Translations under genes and position numbers: made by a program | The notes under the pieces: generated by a model | Told to the model about the DNA's origin: nothing | Databases searched by the model: none | The model's input: the letters and a program-made list of their open reading frames with translations, nothing else | Source of the DNA: Chitinophagales bacterium | GTDB lineage: Bacteria > Bacteroidota > Bacteroidia > Chitinophagales > Chitinophagaceae | NCBI GenBank assembly: GCA_015654595.1 | Contig: JAATGQ010000155.1 | Location: 62,001-126,000, forward strand | Length of the DNA stretch: 64,000 nt | Direction: 5' to 3' | Part shown: positions 54,092 to 62,268 of the stretch, one piece after another | Numbering within the stretch: position 1 is the stretch's first letter | Layout: every line of letters starts with the position of its first letter

Positions 54092-54625
54092 TTACCAGAT
54101 CTCTTTAAAATCAACAAAAGCGGAGCAATGGCCAAAAGAGAATTGATAAGAAAAATCCTTTCCTTTTTGGGCAAGCGAATACACGCCTTCCTTTAATTGG
54201 TAGACTTCTATCTCTTCGGTATCTGGGGCAATGATCAGATAATAGGGAATGCCTTGTGATTCGTAAATCGAATATTTTGTGTGCCTGTCTTTGACTGTTG
54301 TAGCTGGCGAAAGAATCTCCACTACAAGAGCCGGAGCAAAATCAAGATATTTTTTGGATATCTCACCGCAAACGATCAGCATGTCGGGTTGCAGGATTGT
54401 GTCATCCGAAATTCGATAATCTATAGGCTGATATGCCGAGCATTGCTTACAACTTTTAAGCTGAATGGTGAATTCTGTTCCCAGCGCCATAGCTATTTTT
54501 TGATGTTTTGGCACTGGCAAAGGACTCATGGCATAAGGAATTCCGTCAATTAACTCCCACTGCCCTTCCCACTGTTCGTAGTCGGCGTATGTATAATTTG
54601 GTAGTATTCTAACGGCGGATGGCAT
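54092..54625 (-). CDS. Uma2-family (DUF820) restriction-fold nuclease-like protein
   Basis: This is a 177-residue cytoplasmic protein of the Uma2 type. WELIDGIPYAMSP near the start, LQPDMLIVC (about 78-86) and PALVVEILSPAT (about 97-108) supply the PD-(D/E)xK core Asp, Glu and surrounding beta strands; a YxxxGIPYYLII segment follows. The cellular role of the family is unknown; it is abundant in Cyanobacteria and patchy elsewhere. The gene is more AT-rich than its neighbours and its stop is 2 bp from the uvrA-like stop (convergent). A -7-like box TAATTTTG is on the minus strand at 54640-54647, 15 bp before the ATG. Confidence 0.88.
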   Translation of the reverse strand: MPSAVRILPNYTYADYEQWEGQWELIDGIPYAMSPLPVPKHQKIAMALGTEFTIQLKSCKQCSAYQPIDYRISDDTILQPDMLIVCGEISKKYLDFAPALVVEILSPATTVKDRHTKYSIYESQGIPYYLIIAPDTEEIEVYQLKEGVYSLAQKGKDFSYQFSFGHCSAFVDFKEIW

Positions 54626-54718
54626 ATATTCAATTTAAGCAAAATTACTGGATAATTATGGTCTTTATCCTCGTTTGTTTGTCCATCTGGATAGGTGTTC
54701 CGGCTATCCGGATGGGGT

Positions 54719-54739
54719 TGGTTATCAAGACGATAACCA
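54719..54739. terminator. Inverted repeat after the aldo/keto reductase
   Basis: TGGTTATC (54719-54726) and GATAACCA (54732-54739) form an 8-bp stem with a 5-nt loop, 8 bp past the aldo/keto reductase stop. No T-run follows on the minus strand, so it may be a weak or Rho-aided terminator. A second dyad (GGATAG/CTATCC) lies at about 54689-54709. Confidence 0.4.
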
Positions 54740-54747
54740 GTGATATA

Positions 54748-55770
54748 TTAAGACCGCGGGACAATCTTATCGTAAAACCCACCATAATTATTTTGCCGCA
54801 CGCCTTCTTCGCGGAAGAATTTGTGGGGGAACCCGAGGTCGATGGCGCTGGCTTCGTCGAGAATGCGTAGGTCTTCGGGGGAGAGGGTTAGATCGAGGGT
54901 CCGAAGGTTTTCCTGAAGCTGTTCGAGACGGGTGGCGCCGACGATGGGGATGGATTCGAAGCCTTGCTGGCGTGTCCATTGGAGGGCGACGTGGCTGGGT
55001 TCGACGCCCAGTTTTTCGGCGATATCCATCACGACGCGGGTGATGCGAACGCTGTTCTCATCACGTCGGTTGGATTCGGGTTTAACGCGGCCTTGTCCGC
55101 CTTTGAGGTATTTGCCGGTAAGCGCGCCGCCGGCGAGGGGCGCCCAGGGCGTAACGGTCATGCCATAGTGTTTGGCCATCGGTGTGAGGTCGCGTTCGGG
55201 AGAGCGCTGCAGCAGGCTGTATTCGACCTGCAGGGCGATGAAGGGACTCCAGCCCATCAGTTCGGCCATCGTATTGCCCTTGCTGACGATCCACGCGGGT
55301 GTGTCGCTGATAGCGGCGTAGTTGACCTTTCCCTGGCGGACCAGGTCGTCGATACCCCGCAGGATCTCATCGATGGGCGTGAGGTCATCCCAGATATGCA
55401 GATAGAGCACGTCGATAAAGTCTGTCTGGAGTCTTTTCAGACTGGCTTCCACGCTGCGCATCATGTTCTTGCGGTTGTTGCCGCTGGCATTGGGATTGGT
55501 CGTGTTGTCCTTTAAGGAATATTTTGTTGCGATCACGAAGAAGTCGCGGTCGCGCGGCTGGATAAATTCTCCGATGATCTTTTCGCTGGTGCCCAGCTTG
55601 TAGATATTGGCGGTGTCGAGGAAATTGCCGCCGGCATTGGCAAAGGCTTCCATGATGGCAAAGCTGGCGGCTTTATCGGCGCCCCAGCCGGCCTCGGTTC
55701 CAAAGCCCATCGTTCCCAAACAAAGCTCGGATACCTTTAAGCCGCTGCGGCCAAGTAATTTATATTTCAT
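54748..55770 (-). CDS. Aldo/keto reductase
   Basis: This is a cytoplasmic NADPH-dependent oxidoreductase of 340 residues with a TIM-barrel fold. The catalytic set is present: Asp and Tyr in DTANIYKLGTSE, Lys in IATKYSL, and His in VLYLHIWDDLTP. The GATRLEQLQENL block near residue 280 marks the cofactor pocket. The best match is the YajO/IolS-like branch, whose substrates vary. I chose ATG 55770 (MKYKLLGRSGLKVS); the longer frame starts with TTG at 55818. It lies 59 bp after the condensation-domain gene on the same strand, so it may be the last gene of that operon. Confidence 0.9.
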   Translation of the reverse strand: MKYKLLGRSGLKVSELCLGTMGFGTEAGWGADKAASFAIMEAFANAGGNFLDTANIYKLGTSEKIIGEFIQPRDRDFFVIATKYSLKDNTTNPNASGNNRKNMMRSVEASLKRLQTDFIDVLYLHIWDDLTPIDEILRGIDDLVRQGKVNYAAISDTPAWIVSKGNTMAELMGWSPFIALQVEYSLLQRSPERDLTPMAKHYGMTVTPWAPLAGGALTGKYLKGGQGRVKPESNRRDENSVRITRVVMDIAEKLGVEPSHVALQWTRQQGFESIPIVGATRLEQLQENLRTLDLTLSPEDLRILDEASAIDLGFPHKFFREEGVRQNNYGGFYDKIVPRS

Positions 55771-55829
55771 GCACTCTTTTTTATGGTCTGAAGGTACAGA
55801 GATTGGCTGGAAAGCCAAGGGCCCGACGG

Positions 55830-57419
55830 CTACAGGGATAGTATCCGGTCTCCGGGATTGTGGATGACGCTTCGCAGCAGCGCTATGAATTCGTCTATCA
55901 ATTCCGTTATCGTCTGTTCGTTGTAGAGGGTAAGGTCATATACGCACATCAGTTCGATACCGTTGACGAAGCGCTGGACGTGTATATCCAGCCGGAAGTA
56001 GCTGAGCGTATTGTTGTAATAATGCCGCCGGGAGAAGTTTTTGAGCGTTTCGCCGGAGGGAGTGGGAAGCATGTTGAGGTAAAGCGTGTCAATCGCATTA
56101 AAAGGAATATTCATGTCTTTCAGCACTTTTGCGAGGGGATAGTATTTAAAACAGGATGCGATCGAGGTATTGATCATCGCGTCGTTGAGCAGGTCGTTGA
56201 AAGAGTCTTCCGGGTTGATCTGCGTTCGGATGAGTACCGTATTGACGAGCAGTCCGATAATCTTTTGCAGGGGTACCTGGTCTCTGAGGGCCATGTGGGC
56301 GCCAATGACGAGATCGGGGATGCCGGTACGCTGGTAGAGCAGCGTATTGAGCGCTGCAACAAAGAGTGGGTAGAGCGTGGTGTTTTTGCGTCTGCAGAAG
56401 TTGTTACATTTTATAAACGTGTCGTTGTCGAGCGCGACCCAGTAGGTATTGGCGGGTGTGCGTCCCGGTTTTGCGGTGACGCCATAGAGGCGGGGTATGT
56501 TCTTTTGCTGTGTTTCCTTTATATAAGGCAGGATCTCCTTGTGGAGCGAGTCCTGGTAGTCGAGGTCCGTCAGCGTCAGGCCGCTGGCTTTGGTGGTAAG
56601 GTTTTGTATTGGAAAGGCGGTTTTGTTATTGGCAAACCACCAGGCTTTATAGGCTTCCCGGATGGCGGGGGTATCGAGCTGCTGTTCCCAGTGGCAAAAG
56701 TCTTTGTATTGTATCGTCAGCGGGGGCAGGCGATAAGGTTGGCGCTGGCTGCAAGCCTGGTAGATCGTGATGAACTCCTTTTCGAAGAGTTCTTTGGAGA
56801 AACCGTCGAATATGGCGTGCGCTATATTGAAGATGACCAGATGCTGTTGTTCTGCGAGCCTTAGTACGATGAACTGAAGCGGCGGCCCTTGTTCGAAGTT
56901 GAAGACGTGTCTTTTGGCTTCGTTGATATGGACCTGGATTGCCGCGTCCTTGTCGGGATGGTTATGAAGGTCTATTTGTTGGATGAGCATGCCGGGATCG
57001 ATCCCGGGAAGGATATGCTGGTCTGCGGCTGCGTAGTCATCGGAGTATCGGGGGATGGTCCGAAGGAGCTCGTGTCGCATAAGGATGGTCGAGACGGTTT
57101 CTTTGAACACCTCGGAGTCGAAGGCTGAGATCGGGTAGTGAAGGGTTATGTTATAGGGGATATGCGTTTTTTCATAGGCATAGCTCAGCCATAGGTGTTT
57201 TAAACTTTGGGAGGCGGGGTAGAAGGGTTGCGGCGGTATCGGATGGAGGTCGGGTTTTGTCGTGTTGAGCTCCATCCAGCGGGTCCAGGCAAGCAGTCTG
57301 CTTCGTTGGGTCTGCAGGGCGGCGATGCGGGCCGGATCGGGCTGGCTGGCGTTGGTCTGTTTTTCGAGCTCGTGATCGAGGAAGGACAGCGCATTGTCCA
57401 GCTGTAATTTTTCAATCAT
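55830..57419 (-). CDS. Stand-alone condensation-domain protein
   Basis: This is a 529-residue cytoplasmic protein made of an NRPS-type condensation domain (about 60-529) with no adenylation or carrier domain. Motifs are the C1-like block ending LKHLWLSY, C2 RHELLRT (115-121), C3 at 200-206 as AHAIFDG, and C5 IGLLVNTVLIRT. C3 normally reads HHxxxDG; the second, catalytic His (His201) and Asp205 are kept while the first His is Ala. The domain would join acyl or aminoacyl groups from carriers, or use a free acceptor. Its operon with a receptor and DUF6249 protein, and the acyl-ligase gene nearby, suggest a lipopeptide-like product. Confidence 0.88.
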   Translation of the reverse strand: MIEKLQLDNALSFLDHELEKQTNASQPDPARIAALQTQRSRLLAWTRWMELNTTKPDLHPIPPQPFYPASQSLKHLWLSYAYEKTHIPYNITLHYPISAFDSEVFKETVSTILMRHELLRTIPRYSDDYAAADQHILPGIDPGMLIQQIDLHNHPDKDAAIQVHINEAKRHVFNFEQGPPLQFIVLRLAEQQHLVIFNIAHAIFDGFSKELFEKEFITIYQACSQRQPYRLPPLTIQYKDFCHWEQQLDTPAIREAYKAWWFANNKTAFPIQNLTTKASGLTLTDLDYQDSLHKEILPYIKETQQKNIPRLYGVTAKPGRTPANTYWVALDNDTFIKCNNFCRRKNTTLYPLFVAALNTLLYQRTGIPDLVIGAHMALRDQVPLQKIIGLLVNTVLIRTQINPEDSFNDLLNDAMINTSIASCFKYYPLAKVLKDMNIPFNAIDTLYLNMLPTPSGETLKNFSRRHYYNNTLSYFRLDIHVQRFVNGIELMCVYDLTLYNEQTITELIDEFIALLRSVIHNPGDRILSL

Positions 57420-57455
57420 AGCGCTTTTTATTGGCAGGTTAATGGTAGAAGAAGA

Positions 57456-59939
57456 TTAGAGCGCTCCTTTGTTGCTCATCAGGTCGTTGTTGTTAATGGC
57501 GCGTTTGTTTTTCTTTATGCTGTTGTCTTTCAGCTTGCCAAAGCGGAAGTTGGCGTTGAAAGCAAACTGCCGGAAGTAGAGTCTGTTCACGTCCGTCTCT
57601 GTGAAGTCGGCGCCCGATGTGACGATCCGGTTGTCGCGGAATTTCGTAAAGGGGTTGCTGACGGTGGCGGAGAGCGAAAGCTTGTCGTTGAACAGGCTTT
57701 TGGAAAGCGCGACAGAAGAAGAGAACAGCGCGTTGGAGGTGGCTTGCAGCGAGACTACGTTGGGGCCAATGCCGGTCATGTTGACGATGGCGCGCCAGGT
57801 TTTTGCGATGCGGATGCTGTTGGACAGGTTGATATTGTACATGACCGTATTCGTCTTTATCGTGCTGCCGCTGCTTGTTCCTTTCAGGTCGAGATAGGTG
57901 ACGTTGCTATTGAGGCTGGCATTCCAGCTTTTTGTAAAGGGGTAAGACAGATAGATATCGCTGGAATAAGCGGCGCCTTTTCCCGTGTTGCGGTAGGTGG
58001 TGACGGTGATATTGTTGGCAGGGTTGTATTCCGAGACCTGCAGGGTCATGTTGTTGAAGAATGCGTAACCCAGGCCGACGTTGATATTCAGTTTTCCCGA
58101 CTTGCCGTAACCGAGCATCAGGCTGTTGACGATGGAGGGTTTGAGGTCGGGATTGCCGGTCGTTTCGTAGCCGGGGTTGGAACGGTCTACGTAGGGGTTC
58201 AGCTGGATAATACCCGGGCGTTTGATGCGGCGGCTGAATCCGAAGTTGAAGGCGTTGATATTGTCAGGTTTATAGCCGATCGCGACATTGGGTATAAAAT
58301 TATAGATGTTCTGGTGGACCTTTTGGGTCGTGTTGGAGAAGGTGGCGTCGGTGACCGTTTCTTCCAGCCGGCCGCCGGCTTTGAAGGCCCATTTGTTTAT
58401 ATTAAAATTATACGAGTTGTAGAGGCTGTAGACGTTTTGCGTATTTCTGAACGCACTGCTGCTGGCGGAGTCTATTTTGAACTCGTTGGATGTCGAGTCG
58501 AGGTTGTAGTAGTCGTAGTCGCTGTGGTTCTTCCGGAAGATGCCTTTTACGCCGGCTTCGATGGTGACTTTTCCGGGGCGGACGAAGTCGATCTGCCCGG
58601 TCTGTTCGCTGTAGCGGCTTTTGTCGTATTGATTGTAGTCTGGCAGCGTATCATTTATACGGTTGGATATAGCCGTTGTATTTGTCTGGTTGTTGTGGTT
58701 GTTCCTGTAGTTATACGAGAAGGTAAGCAGCGTATTCTTGTGATGCCGGAAGCCAAGCTGGTAGTTGAGACCGGCGTCGATGCCGTTGACGCGATCTTTG
58801 GACCGGTTGAGATAGCTATATCCTTGTGTGGTCGATTCGCTGGTGAACAGGGACTGCTGGTCGTTGTGGCCGTCGGTCGAGTTGCCAAAGAGGTTGAAGG
58901 AGCCGAAGAGATAGTGGAGGCTGTCTATTTCGTAGGTCAGTTCTGCGCCGCCGTAGGCGGTCTTGTTGTCGGTTTTCGTATGGCCGTTCTGTATCAGGCT
59001 TGTGGGTGGAGTGTCGAAGGTGTAGCGGCTGTTGGATATCTGCGTAGAAGGCGTGTTGTTGATGCTGCCGCCGCCGATGATCGAGATGCCGAATCTGCCT
59101 GCTTTTGCGGAGAGCGAGCCGCCTGCGCCAGGGCCGCCTTGCGGGAATTTTTCGGATGCGTTCAGCGTGCCGGTGATGCCGTCCGATTCCTTTTTGATCA
59201 GCACGATATTGATGATGCCGGCGAGACCTTCTGCGTCGTACCTGGCAGGCGGGTTGGTGATAACTTCTATGCTTTTGATGCTGGAGGCGGGCATGCTGTT
59301 GAGGACCTCTTTGGGATTGGAGGACAGCATGCCGGAGGGGCGGCCGTTGATAAATATTTTGAAGTTGGAATTTCCTTTCAGCATGATATTGTTGCTGGCG
59401 TCGAGTGAAAGGAAGGGAACTTTGCGCATCATGTCGAGGACGCTGTTGGACCGGCTGTCGGGATCGGCCTGCAGGTCATAGGTGATGCGGTCTACTTCCT
59501 GTTTGATCACAGGCCTGGCGGCGGTCACGCTTACCGCTTTGAGCATTTTTGTATTTTTTTCGAGGCTAAGGCTGCCCAGGTCCCAACTTTGGCGAGTGGT
59601 GTCAGTGAGGTCGATATTGACTACCCTCGACTTATAGCCGACGGAAGAGAGGGTCAGGTGATAGAGATGCCGGTCGAGTCCCGTAAAGGAGAAGCTGCCG
59701 TCGGGGCCGGTGACGGTGCTTCTCAGGGAGGAAGGGCTGTCGCATTTCAGAGATAAGGACACGAAGGGGGCAGGGTCGTGTGTCGTCGAGTCTTTTATAA
59801 GGCCAGTTAGCTGCAGGCCGTTACTGCTGGCTGTGGTGCGGATAACCGTAGTGTCTGTCTGCGCAAAGGAAGGAGTTGCGAGGAAAGGGGCAATAAGACA
59901 CAATGCCGTCGTTAAAAGGCCAAAGGATAAGCGTTTCAT
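57456..59939 (-). CDS. TonB-dependent receptor / outer-membrane beta-barrel (OMP_b-brl_3 type)
   Basis: This outer-membrane protein has 827 residues. After a signal peptide (cleavage near PSFAQ) come a carboxypeptidase-like domain (about 42-115), a plug (VKQEVDRITYDLQADPDS, MRKVPFLSLDASNNIMLKG, IEVITNPPARYDAEGLAGIINIVL) and a large barrel. It is not a SusC: it lacks the NEVVVxGYG signature. Such receptors take up small ligands such as siderophores or peptides, and no substrate can be named. It lies 10 bp after the DUF6249 gene and 36 bp before the condensation gene. Confidence 0.9.
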   Translation of the reverse strand: MKRLSFGLLTTALCLIAPFLATPSFAQTDTTVIRTTASSNGLQLTGLIKDSTTHDPAPFVSLSLKCDSPSSLRSTVTGPDGSFSFTGLDRHLYHLTLSSVGYKSRVVNIDLTDTTRQSWDLGSLSLEKNTKMLKAVSVTAARPVIKQEVDRITYDLQADPDSRSNSVLDMMRKVPFLSLDASNNIMLKGNSNFKIFINGRPSGMLSSNPKEVLNSMPASSIKSIEVITNPPARYDAEGLAGIINIVLIKKESDGITGTLNASEKFPQGGPGAGGSLSAKAGRFGISIIGGGSINNTPSTQISNSRYTFDTPPTSLIQNGHTKTDNKTAYGGAELTYEIDSLHYLFGSFNLFGNSTDGHNDQQSLFTSESTTQGYSYLNRSKDRVNGIDAGLNYQLGFRHHKNTLLTFSYNYRNNHNNQTNTTAISNRINDTLPDYNQYDKSRYSEQTGQIDFVRPGKVTIEAGVKGIFRKNHSDYDYYNLDSTSNEFKIDSASSSAFRNTQNVYSLYNSYNFNINKWAFKAGGRLEETVTDATFSNTTQKVHQNIYNFIPNVAIGYKPDNINAFNFGFSRRIKRPGIIQLNPYVDRSNPGYETTGNPDLKPSIVNSLMLGYGKSGKLNINVGLGYAFFNNMTLQVSEYNPANNITVTTYRNTGKGAAYSSDIYLSYPFTKSWNASLNSNVTYLDLKGTSSGSTIKTNTVMYNINLSNSIRIAKTWRAIVNMTGIGPNVVSLQATSNALFSSSVALSKSLFNDKLSLSATVSNPFTKFRDNRIVTSGADFTETDVNRLYFRQFAFNANFRFGKLKDNSIKKNKRAINNNDLMSNKGAL

Positions 59940-59949
59940 TGGTTCGTTT

Positions 59950-60282
59950 TTAAGAATTGTTCTTAAGAGTAAGCATATAGTAGACGAGGAATCCGATACC
60001 GATGCTGATCAGTTCGACACCCCATGGTATCGGTGATTTTTCCGGATCGAAGGGGAGACAGCCTATCACGATGAGGCCTAAGCCGGCGAAGAGGGCCAGT
60101 ATTCCCCATTTAAATGCGTTGGTTTGTTTTGACTTCTTTGTCAGCAGCTCGAGGTAGTTCTGATCGAGCCGGCCGGATTTTATGATCCTTCTTTTCAGAA
60201 GGAAGTTCATGACTTCCATTGCGGTCACGGCCATGATCGCCGTAACTGCCGTTATCATTATGTGTGCAAATAATTCCTGCAT
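59950..60282 (-). CDS. DUF6249 membrane protein
   Basis: This is a 110-residue inner-membrane protein with three predicted helices: about 8-28 (ITAVTAIMAVTAMEVMNFLL), 57-76 (FKWGILALFAGLGLIVIGCL) and 87-104 (WGVELISIGIGFLVYYML). The last two match the DUF6249 pattern. Members often sit next to ECF sigma operons; their function is unknown. It is divergent from a sigma gene, with a good ECF promoter 22 bp upstream, and is the first gene of the receptor-condensation operon. Confidence 0.75.
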   Translation of the reverse strand: MQELFAHIMITAVTAIMAVTAMEVMNFLLKRRIIKSGRLDQNYLELLTKKSKQTNAFKWGILALFAGLGLIVIGCLPFDPEKSPIPWGVELISIGIGFLVYYMLTLKNNS

Positions 60283-60303
60283 GGTATTTGATTTTCGATT
60301 TAT

Positions 60304-60336
60304 CTATTGGTCACGGGATTGAAGCGAAAGGTTTCA
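60304..60336 (-). promoter_or_regulatory. ECF-type promoter of the DUF6249-receptor-condensation operon
   Basis: On the minus strand TGAAACCTTT (60336-60327) is followed after 16 nt by CCAATAG (60310-60304), with GACCAAT as the likely -10. The plus-strand promoter of the sigma gene has the same elements at the same spacing. The predicted start is about 15 nt before the DUF6249 ATG. Confidence 0.65.
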
Positions 60337-60356
60337 AAAAAAATAAAATAATTTAA

Positions 60357-60390
60357 TGAAACCTTTTTGACGGGGTTGGTGTCCAATCTG
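60357..60390 (+). promoter_or_regulatory. ECF-type promoter of the sigma/anti-sigma operon
   Basis: TGAAACCTTT (60357-60366) is followed after 16 nt by CCAATCTG (60383-60390), with GTCCAAT as the likely -10. Seen with its divergent twin, the two -35 elements form a 10-bp perfect inverted repeat (60327-60336 and 60357-60366) with a 20-nt AT-rich spacer. This suggests autoregulation by the encoded sigma factor. Confidence 0.65.
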
Positions 60391-60425
60391 TTTAACTTTA
60401 GTGGAGTAAACCTTAACTATGTCTG

Positions 60426-60989
60426 ATGTTCAATGAAAGGGAGGTAGTTGCAAGCATACTGGCCGGCGATGTACAGGCATTCGAACGAATGGTAAACGAG
60501 TATCAGCGATTGGTTTATCATGTCATCGACAGGCTGGTTAAGGATGGTATGGATCGGGAGGATATCTGTCAGGAGGTGTTTATAAAGGTTTACCGCAATC
60601 TGCGCAGTTTTCAGTACCGGTCGAAGCTTTCAACGTGGGTGGCCAGTATTGCTTATCGGACGGCTTTGAACTATACGCGGGACAATAAGAGGGTGGGGCA
60701 GATCTCTTTGGACGACTATGAGGGAGCAGGAGAGCAGGATGATCCCGAGCGGATCTTTACCAATAAGGATACGGCAGGTTATTTGCGTCGGCTGATCGAA
60801 GAATTGCCTCTTCCTTATAAGAGTGTGCTGGTTCTCTATCATATAAATGAGTTTTCGTATCCCGAGATAGGGCAGATCACCGGAATGCCGGAAGGGACGG
60901 TGAAGAGTCATTTATTCAGGGCGAGAAAATTTCTGAAAGACAAACTTAAATCCCAATATAAAGATGAGTACGTCAAAAGACCAGGATGA
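60426..60989 (+). CDS. ECF RNA polymerase sigma factor
   Basis: This is an RpoE-type sigma factor of 187 residues. Region 2 covers about 15-85 (FERMVNEYQRLVYHVIDRL, DREDICQEVFIKVYRNL, WVASIAYRTALNYTR) and region 4 about 125-180 (LPLPYKSVLVLYHINEFSYPEIGQI, PEGTVKSHLFRARKFLK). It differs from the FecI-type sigma at 4974 and has no FecR partner. Instead its end overlaps by 26 bp with a small membrane protein gene that is a likely anti-sigma factor. It probably drives both divergent promoters at 60304-60390. Confidence 0.93.
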   Translation: MFNEREVVASILAGDVQAFERMVNEYQRLVYHVIDRLVKDGMDREDICQEVFIKVYRNLRSFQYRSKLSTWVASIAYRTALNYTRDNKRVGQISLDDYEGAGEQDDPERIFTNKDTAGYLRRLIEELPLPYKSVLVLYHINEFSYPEIGQITGMPEGTVKSHLFRARKFLKDKLKSQYKDEYVKRPG

Positions 60990-61389
60990 GCGTTTACAGC
61001 AGTATATAGAGCAGGGGTTGGAGGAAGAGGCGCTGCTGGCTTCCTTTGAAAAGGAGGACATCGGCTTATACCGGGATGTATTTCAGTCCTTAGCGGAGCC
61101 GCGGGAGGTGGTACTTTCTCCTGGGTTTACGCAGCGGGTTGCTGCTGCGGTTCAGGCGGAGCAGGACCAGTTGTATTCTGCGAAGTGGGCGCTGGTGGCG
61201 CTTATGGCCTGCGGGTTTATTTTGCTCGATATCGGCGTGTCGGCTTATGGGTTTCATGCGGGCCCGTCGGAGCATATGCTGGGTTTGGTTTGGCATTTCA
61301 GGTGGTATGCCCTTTTTGCGCTATGTTGTATCTTTTTGATACAGGCTTTGGATCAGTTCCTGTCAAGAAGGCGTTTGGCTGCCTTTTAA
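60964..61389 (+). CDS. Putative anti-sigma membrane protein
   Basis: This is a 141-residue protein with an acidic, soluble N-terminal half (1-70) followed by two or three hydrophobic helices (about 74-95 and 110-130) and an Arg-rich end. It overlaps the sigma gene by 26 bp. That gene order, the soluble sigma-binding-size N-terminus and the membrane anchor are typical of anti-sigma factors, but no named domain is recognizable. The assignment rests on context. Confidence 0.6.
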   Translation: MSTSKDQDERLQQYIEQGLEEEALLASFEKEDIGLYRDVFQSLAEPREVVLSPGFTQRVAAAVQAEQDQLYSAKWALVALMACGFILLDIGVSAYGFHAGPSEHMLGLVWHFRWYALFALCCIFLIQALDQFLSRRRLAAF

Positions 61390-61551
61390 ATCTTTCGGGA
61401 ACCCACATAAATTCTGCGGATATTACTATCGATGAATTCTCTGGCCTGACTTAATTTTCCTGCCGATAAACTTCTTCTATATCACTGACGGGCTTGTCGC
61501 TGGCTGTAGCGATAGCTGTATTCCTTTTTCTCAATTTACCGGTTTTCATTT

Positions 61552-62268
61552 ATGGGTAGGGTTACTGTCTTCTGTTTTCCTTATGCGGGAGGATCGGCGG
61601 CTGTCTATAACAGGTGGAAGGCGTATTTGTCGCCGGAGCTTGTTCTTGAGCCAGTGGAGCTCGCGGGGCGTGGGCGTCGGATGAACGAAGATCTGTATGG
61701 CTCTATCGATGAGGCTGTGGAAGATGTGTTTCAGCAGACGGCGGGGATGCTTAATAGGGGTCCTTATGTTCTTTTCGGGCATAGTATGGGCGCCGCGATC
61801 GTCTTCGGACTGGTGCATAAGCTACAGGCGATGGGTCATCGGATGCCGCTGCACGTCTTCTTTTCGGGCAGGGGCGCGCCTCATATCCGTAAGAGCAATG
61901 AGAAGAAGTATCACCTGATGGGGGATGCCTTGTTCCGGGAAGAGATCATACAGCTTGGCGGTACGCCGGCCGAATTCTTTGAGTATCCCCAATTGCTGAG
62001 CATGTATATGCCGGTATTGCGGAATGATTTTCGAATCGTGGAGACGGAGGAGCTCGTCAATACTATTCTTCCTTTAAACGTATCTATCTCTGTTTTTCTG
62101 GGTAAGGACGATCATCTTACGTCCGAGCAGTGTACGGGCTGGAAAGATCATACCCAAAAGGACTGCGTGCTTTACTATTTCAACGGCGGGCATTTTTTTC
62201 TGCAGGAGCAGACAGCGGAGGTGGTGGCTCGTGTCAATTCAATTACGCTATGTTATTTCAGACCTTGA
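61552..62268 (+). CDS. Type II thioesterase (external editing thioesterase)
   Basis: This cytoplasmic alpha/beta hydrolase of 238 residues is of the SrfAD/RifR type. Family marks are FCFPYAGGSA (7-16), the elbow GHSMG with Ser78, Asp187 in GKDDHLT, and His214 in GGHFFL. Such enzymes clear wrong or stalled acyl groups from carrier domains of NRPS and PKS assembly lines. It overlaps the following synthetase gene by 19 bp, indicating coupled translation. The 162-bp gap upstream has no gene and no clear promoter. Confidence 0.92.
   Translation: MGRVTVFCFPYAGGSAAVYNRWKAYLSPELVLEPVELAGRGRRMNEDLYGSIDEAVEDVFQQTAGMLNRGPYVLFGHSMGAAIVFGLVHKLQAMGHRMPLHVFFSGRGAPHIRKSNEKKYHLMGDALFREEIIQLGGTPAEFFEYPQLLSMYMPVLRNDFRIVETEELVNTILPLNVSISVFLGKDDHLTSEQCTGWKDHTQKDCVLYYFNGGHFFLQEQTAEVVARVNSITLCYFRP

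Noticed and set aside
54619-54870. Plus-strand open frame with a hydrophobic N-terminus, 83 codons
   Set aside because: Its start overlaps the Uma2 start and its second half is antisense to the aldo/keto reductase. The hydrophobic stretch comes from an AT-rich gap, and no family is recognized.
55768-55818. Longer aldo/keto reductase start at 55818
   Set aside because: It would use TTG and adds 16 residues that are not part of the family; ATG 55770 fits the usual N-terminus.
57744-59408. Long plus-strand open frame (554 codons) opposite the receptor gene
   Set aside because: It lies wholly antisense to a well-supported receptor and its translation is low-complexity Val/Gly-rich with no domain. 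It is a by-product of codon bias.
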